This document shows positions 1 to 5,809 of a DNA stretch of 8,334 nucleotides, piece after piece. Within the stretch, counting starts at the first letter, position 1. Every line of letters starts with the position of its first letter. Under the pieces are notes generated by a model. The model was not told the origin of the DNA and searched no databases. It saw nothing but the letters and a program-made list of their open reading frames with translations. The position numbers and the translations under genes are program-made. Origin of the DNA: Gardnerella kenyensis (GTDB lineage Bacteria > Actinomycetota > Actinomycetes > Actinomycetales > Bifidobacteriaceae); contig NQOH01000005.1 of the NCBI GenBank assembly GCA_003585735.1, positions 945 to 9,278 of the forward strand, given 5' to 3'.

Positions 1-62
1 ACATGCGAGTGAATGACGCGCAATCAAAATGTAATATAATATATGAAATTTAGATAGATAAC

Positions 63-88
63 AAAAAAGCCCTCGTTCTACGAGAGCT
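63..88 (-). terminator. Rho-independent terminator of the tRNA-Glu/tRNA-Gln unit
   Basis: Read on the minus strand, a 9-bp stem (80-88 with 68-76, one G-U pair) closes on a 3-nt loop at 77-79 and is followed by a run of six T. It starts 5 nt beyond the tRNA-Gln 3' end, so it ends the tRNA transcript. The plus strand lacks a T-run after the stem, so it acts in one direction only. Confidence 0.88.
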
Positions 89-93
89 ATTCG

Positions 94-165
94 CTGGGGT
101 ACCTGGACTCGAACCAAGAATGGATGAACCAGAATCACCTGTGTTGCCAATTACACCATACCCCA
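94..165 (-). tRNA. tRNA-Gln, anticodon CUG
   Basis: The minus strand folds into a complete 72-nt cloverleaf. The acceptor stem TGGGGTA/TACCCCA has 7 pairs. The D arm is GTGT/ACAC. The anticodon stem GGTGA/TCATC carries the loop TTCTGGT, which gives anticodon CTG and decodes CAG. The T arm contains GGTTCGAGTCC. The discriminator base is G, as expected for glutamine tRNAs. CCA is not encoded: the next bases are CGAA, so CCA must be added after transcription. It lies 40 nt downstream of tRNA-Glu in the same transcript. In most actinobacteria, which lack GlnRS, both tRNAs are substrates of GluRS and Gln-tRNA is made by GatCAB transamidation; that is known biology, not visible here. Confidence 0.96.
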
Positions 166-205
166 ATTGGCAGGCTTCGCGGCTCTTGGAACCGTTCGGT
201 CTTCG

Positions 206-278
206 TACCCCCGACCGGATTTGAACCGGTGTTGGCGCCGTGAGAGGGCGTAGTCCTAGACCGCTAGACGACGGGGGC
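206..278 (-). tRNA. tRNA-Glu, anticodon CUC
   Basis: The minus strand folds into a 73-nt cloverleaf. The acceptor stem is GCCCCCG/CGGGGGT with a G-U closing pair. The D arm is GTC...GAC, extended by neighbouring bases. The anticodon loop CTCTCAC gives anticodon CTC and decodes GAG. The outermost pair of the anticodon stem (ACGCC/GGCGC) is an A-C mismatch. The T arm is CCGG-TTCAAAT-CCGG and the discriminator is A. CCA is not encoded; the trailer begins CGAAG. It is the first gene of a two-tRNA transcript that continues into tRNA-Gln. Confidence 0.96.
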
Positions 279-316
279 TTTCATTTATTGCTACGCTCTA
301 GACGCAACAAATAGCG

Positions 317-345
317 AGTTTACAACATAACGTAACAGCATGCAA
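317..345 (-). promoter_or_regulatory. Promoter of the tRNA-Glu/tRNA-Gln transcript
   Basis: On the minus strand, a -35 box TTGCAT (340-345) and a -10 box TAAACT (317-322) are separated by exactly 17 bp. The predicted start near 310 lies about 30 nt before the mature tRNA-Glu 5' end, a normal leader for RNase P processing. The call rests on sequence match and position only. Confidence 0.6.
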
Positions 346-390
346 CAGCGGCGTGTCGAAGTTAATAGGACGGGCATATTAAACTGCAAA

Positions 391-424
391 TAAAAATCAA
401 AAACCCCGGTGCGTAGCCGGGGTT
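391..424 (-). terminator. Rho-independent terminator ending the candidate small RNA
   Basis: On the minus strand the 8-bp GC-rich stem AACCCCGG/CCGGGGTT (417-424 with 402-409), extended by one T-G pair, has a 5-nt loop and runs into a T-rich tract (403 down to 391, TTTTTGATTTTTA). No protein gene lies upstream of it on the minus strand in this intergenic region, and it is about 50 bp before the tRNA promoter. On the plus strand the hairpin is followed by purines and would not terminate. Confidence 0.85.
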
Positions 425-500
425 AGAGAAAAAAGAGAAGAAGAGAGGTTTAAGTTATAAGGCTTGTGTAACTACTTATCTGTAGTTCGCTTTCCTTTTG
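391..500 (-). ncRNA. Candidate small regulatory RNA, about 110 nt
   Basis: A minus-strand transcript is predicted from a promoter at 507-535 to the terminator at 391-424. It contains no ATG, GTG or TTG with a usable reading frame. In 5' to 3' order it has a short hairpin AACTAC/GTAGTT with a 6-nt loop (470-487), an AT-rich linker, an unpaired pyrimidine tract at 425-448 made only of C and T, and the terminator hairpin. A single-stranded CU-rich segment between two hairpins is typical of small RNAs that pair with purine-rich Shine-Dalgarno regions. I do not recognise the family: it lacks the paired C-loops of 6C RNA and does not resemble tmRNA, 4.5S RNA or RNase P RNA. Function is inferred; the promoter-terminator unit is what is seen. 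Confidence 0.5.
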
Positions 501-506
501 ATGTAT

Positions 507-535
507 ATATAATAAGCACCTTAGGCTGAGTGCAA
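507..535 (-). promoter_or_regulatory. Promoter of the candidate small RNA
   Basis: On the minus strand, the -35 box TTGCAC (530-535) and the -10 box TTATAT (507-512) are 17 bp apart; the -10 lies in a TATATATAA-like stretch, so the exact register could shift by a few bases. The predicted start is near 500. An imperfect inverted repeat (516-533, GCAC...GTGC arms) overlaps the spacer and the edge of the -35 box and could be an operator. Confidence 0.5.
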
Positions 536-697
536 TAATGCGATTAGCTGGGAATTCTCTGTGAATTTAAGATTATTTCTCTGAATTTCTGCGTTTTTTG
601 AGTTTTAAGCATTATTTTGCGCACTTATTCTAATAATTTGTGCAAGAACTTGCGTGAAATTTTAGTAAGTTGCGTATATCTGCCGTATGCTTGAAGT

Positions 698-1993
698 ATG
701 ACAGATTCTGCAAAATCTGAAGTTGCTACTAATGCAGTTGCACTTCCGTTATCAATTTCAGCACGTTTAGAATGCTTACAATTCCATCTTTCTGGTAAGT
801 TTCGCGTGCTGCAATGTGCGGATGTGCAAGATGGGCTTCGAGTATCGCAAGATACTATTCGTCTTATTGCTGCTGCGTGCGATGCTGTACGACCAGACAT
901 AGTAGTTTTTAGCGGAAATCAGATTGCCGGATACGAAAAAGCATTTGCTCGCACTTTTAAACGACGTCGTTGGCAGCAAACTAATCCTCTTTCTACCCTA
1001 GAAAAGCAGCAATTATTGAGTAAATTGCGTGAATCCACTGCTAAAATGGTGCAGCCTTTAGAAGAACGTCGCATTCCGTGGGTTGTAACTTATGGAAATC
1101 ATGATTTTCAGTGCGGCTTAAGTAACGCAGAACTTGACGCTTTATATCAAGAATTTTCGTATTGCATGAATCGTAGTTCTGAAACTGCATTATCTGTAAA
1201 AGCAATGCAATCTACTAAATGTGCGCTGCCTAAACAGATTATTTTCCCGTGTGAGCCTGGTACTTTTGCTCTTCCAGTTAAAGACGAAAACCAAGAAAAT
1301 GTTGTTTTTTCAATAGTTTTGCTTGATTCTGGAGATTATGCTAAGGAAGGTGGATACGGTTCACCGTCTAAGAAGTCTCTTGATTTTATTGCAGATCTTC
1401 CAAAATCATTGCCTGCGCACATGTGCGTTTTCCAGCATTTTCCGTTGCCGCAATATTATCGCGTTCTTCGTGAGGTTCCTCAAGATTTAGCTGCTAGAGA
1501 GCATGCTATTGAAGGGTATCGCACATTTGCTGGCCATTATTATGCTCTTGACGAAAATTATGTGCTTCCAGATGGTTATTTAGGCGAGGGTATTAGTTGC
1601 CCGGATGTTGACAGTGGTGAATATGCTACTTTAGTTGATTCTGGTGCGTTTGCTGTTGTGGCTGGCCATGATCATCGCAATTCTTTTGCAGCTAAAGAGC
1701 CTGAAAATAGCATTCTGTTTGTTTCTACTCCTACTTGCGGTTTTGCGTCTTACGGTCCGGAGCCTGCTAAACGTGGTGTGCGTTTGCTTGAATTTGATAT
1801 TCGTCATCCGTTTGAGCCGCGTACTCAAATGCTTGAATTTGGAGATTTGGTTGGAAAGCCTTCTTCTAAAAAACCCTATACTTATGGTCTTACTGCGGAA
1901 TCTGAGCACGAATTGCCAGAGGTAGATTTATTACAAAAGCCATCGTTGATTACTAGGCTGATTCGTAGGTGGAGGAAACGTTCTTTGCGCTAA
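698..1993 (+). CDS. Calcineurin-like metallophosphoesterase, Dcr2/PAP28-like, with altered metal-ligand positions
   Basis: A 431-residue cytoplasmic protein without signal peptide or membrane span. Metallophosphoesterase motifs appear in order: CADVQDG (residues 40-46, motif I), VFSGNQIAGY (70-79, motif II), VTYGNHDF (130-137, motif III), LLDSGDY (208-214), FQHFPLPQYY (245-254) and AGHDHRNS (322-329). GNHD, the later His247 and GHDH (His324, His326) are classical metal ligands. Motif I has Gln44 where the family has His, and motif II has Asn74 where it has the bridging Asp. The LDSGDY...HFPLPQY pattern recalls the Dcr2/purple-acid-phosphatase-28 branch, and I associate such sequences with bifidobacteria. 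The substrate cannot be told. The C-terminus is strongly basic (LIRRWRKRSLR). The ATG at 698 has only a weak GAAG upstream. It ends 121 bp before murA and is probably transcribed alone. Confident of the fold, unsure of activity. Confidence 0.88.
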   Translation: MTDSAKSEVATNAVALPLSISARLECLQFHLSGKFRVLQCADVQDGLRVSQDTIRLIAAACDAVRPDIVVFSGNQIAGYEKAFARTFKRRRWQQTNPLSTLEKQQLLSKLRESTAKMVQPLEERRIPWVVTYGNHDFQCGLSNAELDALYQEFSYCMNRSSETALSVKAMQSTKCALPKQIIFPCEPGTFALPVKDENQENVVFSIVLLDSGDYAKEGGYGSPSKKSLDFIADLPKSLPAHMCVFQHFPLPQYYRVLREVPQDLAAREHAIEGYRTFAGHYYALDENYVLPDGYLGEGISCPDVDSGEYATLVDSGAFAVVAGHDHRNSFAAKEPENSILFVSTPTCGFASYGPEPAKRGVRLLEFDIRHPFEPRTQMLEFGDLVGKPSSKKPYTYGLTAESEHELPEVDLLQKPSLITRLIRRWRKRSLR

Positions 1994-2011
1994 TAGCACT
2001 TAACTTTTGTA

Positions 2012-2040
2012 TTGATGCGCTTATTGAATTATTTTATGTA
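2012..2040 (+). promoter_or_regulatory. Possible murA promoter
   Basis: TTGATG (2012-2017) and TATGTA (2035-2040) are spaced 17 bp apart in the gap between the phosphoesterase gene and murA. The match is moderate. A second -10-like TATGAT at 2072-2077 has no good -35 partner. No terminator was seen between the two genes, so read-through from upstream is possible. Confidence 0.28.
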
Positions 2041-2102
2041 ACTTATGTGAGCGCGTTGGCAAGTATGCCGGTATGATAGTTATTAGTTTTTTAGCGCGAA
2101 CG

Positions 2103-2109
2103 AAAGAGG
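2103..2109 (+). promoter_or_regulatory. Ribosome-binding site that sets the murA start
   Basis: AAAGAGG stands 5 nt before the GTG at 2115. The in-frame ATG at 2073 has no Shine-Dalgarno sequence, and the residues it would add (MIVISFLARTKEVN) are not part of known MurA N-termini. GTG 2115 is therefore preferred. Confidence 0.75.
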
Positions 2110-2114
2110 TAAAT

Positions 2115-3476
2115 GTGTCCGCACATAATACGGCTGAACAGAACAACAATAGCGGCATCGATGCTGCAGATGTGTTGCATGTAGAAGGTGGTAAGCCGCT
2201 TAATGGCACTATTAAAGTTCGTGGTGCGAAGAATTTTGTAAGCAAAGCCATGGTTGCAGCGTTGCTGGCTCCGGGCAAATCAGTTCTGAAAAACGTGCCA
2301 GAGATTCGCGACGTGCACGTGGTTTCTGATTTGTTGCGTTTGCATGGTGTTGACGTTGAGGTAAATGGTCCGGAAGGTGTTGTTACTATTGACGCCACAA
2401 AAGTACAGCTTGCAGACGTGGCAGATGTCGACACTCTTTCTGGCTCGTCGCGCATACCTATTTTATTCTCCGGCCCACTTTTGCATCGCCTTGGTGAAGC
2501 TTTTATTCCAGCTTTGGGCGGTTGCAATATTGGTGGACGTCCAATAGATTTTCATCTTGAAACTTTGCGCAAGCTTGGTGCAAATGTAGATAAAGATCAT
2601 GAGGATGGTATTCATATTACAGCTCCGCATGGCTTGCACGGCACTAAAATACATTTGCCTTATCCTTCTGTTGGTGCTACTGAGCAGACTCTGCTTGCGG
2701 CTGTGCTTGCGGATGGCAAAACTGAGCTTTCTGGTGCTGCTATTGAGCCGGAAATTATGGATTTAGTAGCAGTTTTGCAAAAGATGGGTGCGATTATTTC
2801 CGTAGACGTTGACCGCACTTTTAGAATTGAAGGTGTTAAGGAACTTCAAGGTTACACTCATACTGCTCTTACGGATCGAATTGAGGCAGCTTCATGGGCT
2901 TCTGCAGCTCTTGCTACTCATGGTGACGTGTTTATTAAGGGCGCAACTCAGCCAGAAATGATGACTTTCTTAAACGTGTTCCGCAAAGTTGGTGGTCAAT
3001 TCGACGTCACAGATAAGGGCATTCGTTTTTGGCATCCGGGTGGTGATTTGCATCCTGTTGCAATTGAAACAGACGTGCATCCTGGTTTTATGACGGATTG
3101 GCAGCAGCCGCTTGTTGTTGCGCTTACTCAGGCGAAGGGCTTAAGTATTGTTCACGAAACGGTTTACGAGAATCGTTTTGGCTTTACTAAGCCTCTTGTG
3201 CAAATGGGTGCTATGGTTCAGCTGTATCGCGAATGCTTGGGTTCTCTCCCTTGCAGATTCCAGCAGCGCAATTACAAGCATTCTGCCGTGATTTTTGGTC
3301 CTACTCCTTTAACCGGTCAAGATATTGACGTGCCTGATTTGCGTGGCGGCTTTAGCCATCTTATTGCTGCTCTTGCAGCTCAAGGTCCGTCAAATGTGCG
3401 CGGTATTTCGTTAATTGATCGTGGTTACGCAGATTTCCGTGGCAAATTACTTGCTTTGGGTGCGAATATCGACTGA
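2115..3476 (+). CDS. murA: UDP-N-acetylglucosamine 1-carboxyvinyltransferase (MurA)
   Basis: The cytoplasmic enzyme transfers enolpyruvate from phosphoenolpyruvate to UDP-GlcNAc, the first committed step of peptidoglycan synthesis. From GTG 2115 the product has 453 residues, slightly longer than E. coli MurA (419), in the EPSP-synthase-like two-domain fold. Visible landmarks are VRGAKN with the Lys39-Asn40 pair (E. coli Lys22-Asn23), SGSSRIPI, the mobile loop GGCNIGGRP with catalytic Cys137 (E. coli Cys115) and Arg142 (Arg120), FMTDWQ with Asp328 (Asp305), ENRFGFT, and DLRGG with Arg410 (Arg397). All known key residues are present, so it should be active. Cys137 means the fosfomycin target residue is kept, unlike M. 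tuberculosis MurA, which has Asp there. The sequence is more GC-rich than the two genes that follow. It is single-gene sized and followed by AT-rich inverted repeats rather than a strong terminator. Confidence 0.96.
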   Translation: MSAHNTAEQNNNSGIDAADVLHVEGGKPLNGTIKVRGAKNFVSKAMVAALLAPGKSVLKNVPEIRDVHVVSDLLRLHGVDVEVNGPEGVVTIDATKVQLADVADVDTLSGSSRIPILFSGPLLHRLGEAFIPALGGCNIGGRPIDFHLETLRKLGANVDKDHEDGIHITAPHGLHGTKIHLPYPSVGATEQTLLAAVLADGKTELSGAAIEPEIMDLVAVLQKMGAIISVDVDRTFRIEGVKELQGYTHTALTDRIEAASWASAALATHGDVFIKGATQPEMMTFLNVFRKVGGQFDVTDKGIRFWHPGGDLHPVAIETDVHPGFMTDWQQPLVVALTQAKGLSIVHETVYENRFGFTKPLVQMGAMVQLYRECLGSLPCRFQQRNYKHSAVIFGPTPLTGQDIDVPDLRGGFSHLIAALAAQGPSNVRGISLIDRGYADFRGKLLALGANID

Positions 3477-3507
3477 CGCAATTTCCTTAAAAACCCATGT
3501 TTTTGTA

Positions 3508-3554
3508 GGATAATAAGCTTTTATCCACAATGTAAGAAAAAGCTTTTTTCTTAC
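3508..3554 (+). repeat. Two adjacent AT-rich inverted repeats after murA, possible weak terminator or attenuator
   Basis: The first repeat is GGATAA/TTATCC (3508-3513 and 3521-3526, 7-nt loop). The second is a perfect 10-bp GTAAGAAAAA/TTTTTCTTAC (3532-3541 and 3545-3554, 3-nt loop). AAGCTTTT (3515-3522) can instead pair with AAAAGCTT (3538-3545), and that third hairpin runs straight into TTTT. The structures exclude one another. Stems are mostly A-T, so murA termination here would be inefficient and some read-through into the kinase gene is plausible. Confidence 0.45.
3521..3529 (+). promoter_or_regulatory. Consensus DnaA box
   Basis: TTATCCACA matches the strongest DnaA box consensus exactly. 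It is intergenic, about 90 bp before the kinase start, and overlaps the right arm of the first inverted repeat. It is the only intergenic copy in the window, so it is not an origin. A role as a DnaA titration or regulatory site is possible; a chance match is also plausible. Confidence 0.35.
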
Positions 3555-3558
3555 TAAA

Positions 3559-3587
3559 TTTATCGTTACAGTAGTCGCAATTGTAAT
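3559..3587 (+). promoter_or_regulatory. Possible promoter of the kinase gene
   Basis: TGTAAT (3582-3587) matches the -10 consensus at five of six positions. TTTATC (3559-3564) is a poor -35 box at 17-bp spacing. The start would fall near 3594, giving a 20-nt leader that includes the strong GGAGG site. A run of seven T (3587-3593) lies at the transition and could vary in length. Confidence 0.33.
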
Positions 3588-3613
3588 TTTTTTAAGATTG
3601 CGGAGGTGTAACG

Positions 3614-5701
3614 ATGGTTTGCGTTGGTGGGCGTTACCAGTTGCTTGGTGAACTGGGTCGCGGTGGTACGTCAACAGTTTTTCTTGCTGTTGATACCGTC
3701 TTACACAAGCAGTGGGCTGTAAAAGAGACTTTGCTTCAAGGTGACGAAAAGTATCGACAACTTATTCTTCAATCGTTACGAGCAGAAGTCGAGGTATTAA
3801 AAGAATGCGATCATCCAGCTATTCCGCGCATTGTTGATTTTTTTGAAGAAAACGGCAGAGCATACGCTGTTCGCGACTATGTAAAGGGTCGTTCTTTAAA
3901 ATCGATAGTTGATGAACAAGGCTTACAAGATGCTCAAACTGTGCGCGACTGGGGTATGCAATTATGTGCAGTTCTTGCTTATTTGCATTCGCATTATCCG
4001 CCAATTTTATACGGTGATCTTAAGCCTTCGCACGTTATGATTGCAGACGATGGTTCAGTTCGTTTAATTGATTTTGGTGCAGCTACGCAACTTTATACGC
4101 ATAGCGGAGCTCTTGATTTACGCACTATAGAACAGCCTGACGCGCGATTTGCAACTCCTCGTTTTACTGCTCCAGAAGTTATGAATCAAAGTTCATCTCT
4201 TTCAGCTTCAAGCGACGTGTATGCAATTGGCATGACATTGCGATACGCGTTACTTCCTAATGAAATGTCAAATGCGCACTTACGAACTACATCATCTGGC
4301 GCAAATCGCATACTAACTGAGCAACTCATATCTGTTCTCGCAACTGCTACAGCTCTTAAACCTTCGCAACGATACCAGGATTGCGAAGCTATGTTTTCTG
4401 CATTGCAATCTTGCGGAAATGTTAGTAATCAGCTTACTAAAAGTTCTAAAAGTTCTAAAAGTAGTCGCGCGCGCTCGCGTGATTATAAGTGTAACCGCAA
4501 TAAAGAGCACTATAAGCATAATCGCAGGAATCAAAATTCTAAAAGTAGTAAACATTTTCAAAAATATGGTTCCTGCTTAGAAAAGTATGCTTGGCTTAAT
4601 GAAAAGCATGGCGTTGCTATAGTAATAAGTTGCGTTATTGCTGTTTTGTCTATTTTGTTATTTAGTTGTTTAGGAGCATTAAGCAGCAATGCTGCTACGA
4701 AGCAGGCTAATCAAAATAGCGCGCCTAAAACAGCTGCGCCTACTGAGCATACGGCTAAATCTTCTGCTGAGTCTTCTGCTGAGTCTCCTGACGAGTCTTC
4801 TGCTGCAACGAAAAAACATAAGCAAAATAACGCAATTGAACGCATTAAAGCTGATTATAATTCGTATATTCGTTTAGCAGAACGCGAAAGTAGCTCAGAT
4901 GTTGCATGTCGTTATATTATGCGCGCAATGCAATTGCAAAACGATATGTTGAATAAGAACTATATTAAGAAAATATCGTTCAAGCCGCTTCATACTTTAT
5001 TAGAAATCCAACTTGCAGATCAACAATGGAGTGCAAGCGAAGAGAAAAGTTTTATGAATTTGCTTAATAAGTATGAAAAACAGTTACGTGAAAATACTAA
5101 AGATTGGGTGAATCTTACGGGAGCAGTTGGCAAAGCGTATTGGTATTACTTTGCCGGATTTTCTGGGAAAGTTAGTGCTATGGAACGACTTTCACGCATG
5201 AGAGTTGCGCAAGCATGGTTTATTGAAGCGCAAAAATATAAAAAAGAAGAAGTAGAAAAAGACAATTCTTCTTTAACTTCAGCTTCGGAAAAAATTGGGA
5301 ATAATCTTTCTGAACAACATGCGTTTAGCATCTATATTGCTATTGCAGATGGTTACGCTCGTCTTGTTGATGTTGCGCAAGATTCTCCTAGCTTAGCGAA
5401 GTACCAGCAGTACGCTAGACAATTGCAGCAGCTAGTAACAATGGCACAGCAAGAAAAAAATGACGTTTTACGTGTAGATACTGGCGAACTTGTGTTGCAA
5501 TCCTTACATTCGTGGCTACGAATGTTTCGTGAAAGTGGTTTCAGCAAGCAAGAATCTAAACAATTATGCGAAGATGCGCATAGTCTTCTTGAAGAAGCGC
5601 ACGTTTCAAACGAGGATGTGCAATCTGGGCGCAAAATAGCGCTTGAAAGTGTTAAACAAATTTTAGACGAAATCAATAATGCTTTCTCGCAAAATCAATA
5701 A
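3614..5701 (+). CDS. Transmembrane serine/threonine protein kinase with helical ectodomain and unusual catalytic loop
   Basis: A 695-residue single-pass membrane protein with the kinase inside the cell. Kinase domain (about 8-265): Gly-rich loop GRGGTSTVF (15-23), WAVKE with Lys37, probable helix-C Glu58, catalytic loop ILYGDLKPSHVMI with Asp135 and Lys137, LIDFG with Asp153, and APE at 186-188. Two positions depart from Hanks kinases: Gly134 replaces the Arg of HRD, and His140 replaces the Mg-binding Asn of DxKxxN. A Ser/Lys/Arg-rich juxtamembrane stretch (274-312) leads to one hydrophobic span (about 333-355). Outside are a Ser/Ala/Glu linker with SSAE repeats (380-397) and a hydrophilic, mostly helical region to the end. 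There are no PASTA repeats, so it is not an ordinary PknB. GGAGG sits 7 nt before ATG 3614. A run of seven A (5454-5460) is a possible slippage site. No phosphatase or FHA partner lies nearby. Kinase fold is sure; activity and ligand are not. Confidence 0.9.
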   Translation: MVCVGGRYQLLGELGRGGTSTVFLAVDTVLHKQWAVKETLLQGDEKYRQLILQSLRAEVEVLKECDHPAIPRIVDFFEENGRAYAVRDYVKGRSLKSIVDEQGLQDAQTVRDWGMQLCAVLAYLHSHYPPILYGDLKPSHVMIADDGSVRLIDFGAATQLYTHSGALDLRTIEQPDARFATPRFTAPEVMNQSSSLSASSDVYAIGMTLRYALLPNEMSNAHLRTTSSGANRILTEQLISVLATATALKPSQRYQDCEAMFSALQSCGNVSNQLTKSSKSSKSSRARSRDYKCNRNKEHYKHNRRNQNSKSSKHFQKYGSCLEKYAWLNEKHGVAIVISCVIAVLSILLFSCLGALSSNAATKQANQNSAPKTAAPTEHTAKSSAESSAESPDESSAATKKHKQNNAIERIKADYNSYIRLAERESSSDVACRYIMRAMQLQNDMLNKNYIKKISFKPLHTLLEIQLADQQWSASEEKSFMNLLNKYEKQLRENTKDWVNLTGAVGKAYWYYFAGFSGKVSAMERLSRMRVAQAWFIEAQKYKKEEVEKDNSSLTSASEKIGNNLSEQHAFSIYIAIADGYARLVDVAQDSPSLAKYQQYARQLQQLVTMAQQEKNDVLRVDTGELVLQSLHSWLRMFRESGFSKQESKQLCEDAHSLLEEAHVSNEDVQSGRKIALESVKQILDEINNAFSQNQ

Positions 5702-5718
5702 TTCTATAAAACTAGCGC

Positions 5719-5769
5719 ATGAGTATTCAAAACTTATGAGTATTCAAAACTTATAAGTATTTAAAACTG
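5719..5769 (+). repeat. 17-bp direct repeat, three tandem copies
   Basis: ATGAGTATTCAAAACTT occurs at 5719-5735 and again, identically, at 5736-5752. A third copy at 5753-5769 differs at three positions (3, 10 and 17). The array fills half of the 108-bp gap between the kinase and the Ig-domain gene. It creates the palindrome ACTTATAAGT at the second junction (5749-5758). No terminator or convincing promoter was found in the gap. Confidence 0.92.
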
Positions 5770-5799
5770 AAATAAATTTTTGCATAAGGAAGTTAAAAA

Positions 5800-5804
5800 G
5801 GGGG
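5800..5804 (+). promoter_or_regulatory. Ribosome-binding site that sets the Ig-domain protein start
   Basis: GGGGG in the context AAAAAGGGGGAATAT stands 5 nt before ATG 5810. An in-frame TTG at 5780 would add ten residues before the lysine-rich signal-peptide start, but it has no Shine-Dalgarno sequence, so ATG 5810 is preferred. Confidence 0.75.
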
Positions 5805-5809
5805 AATAT

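Larger units (their letters stand above)
279..697. other. 419-bp intergenic region holding minus-strand RNA signals
   Basis: No open reading frame with a ribosome-binding site is visible here. The left part holds the tRNA promoter (317-345). The middle holds a terminator (391-424), a purine-rich plus-strand run (425-448, pyrimidine-rich in the minus-strand RNA), a small hairpin (470-487) and a strong minus-strand promoter (507-535). The right part (536-697) is AT-rich and must contain the plus-strand promoter of the phosphoesterase gene. The best match is TTGCGT (650-655) with TATATC (675-680), but its 19-bp spacer is long. Two imperfect copies of TCTCTG(TG)AATTT sit at about 557-568 and 579-588, with no clear role. 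Confidence 0.6.

Noticed and set aside
13..40. Plus-strand TATAAT (35-40) with a partial -35 box (13-18)
   Set aside because: It would transcribe into the tRNA terminator and the tRNAs in antisense, the -35 match is partial, and the region is generally AT-rich.
625..900. Minus-strand open frame across the start of the phosphoesterase gene
   Set aside because: It is antisense to a well-supported gene, has no motif or ribosome-binding site, and would overlap the phosphoesterase start.
2073..2114. Upstream ATG as murA start
   Set aside because: No Shine-Dalgarno sequence precedes it and the added residues do not fit MurA. GTG 2115 has AAAGAGG at correct spacing.
4439..4470. AAAAGTTCT-type repeats as a possible regulatory array
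   Set aside because: They encode the Ser/Lys-rich juxtamembrane stretch of the kinase and are explained by low-complexity coding.
5780..5809. TTG 5780 as start of the Ig-domain protein
   Set aside because: It has no ribosome-binding site and would put extra residues before a typical signal peptide. ATG 5810 has a G-rich site 5 nt upstream.
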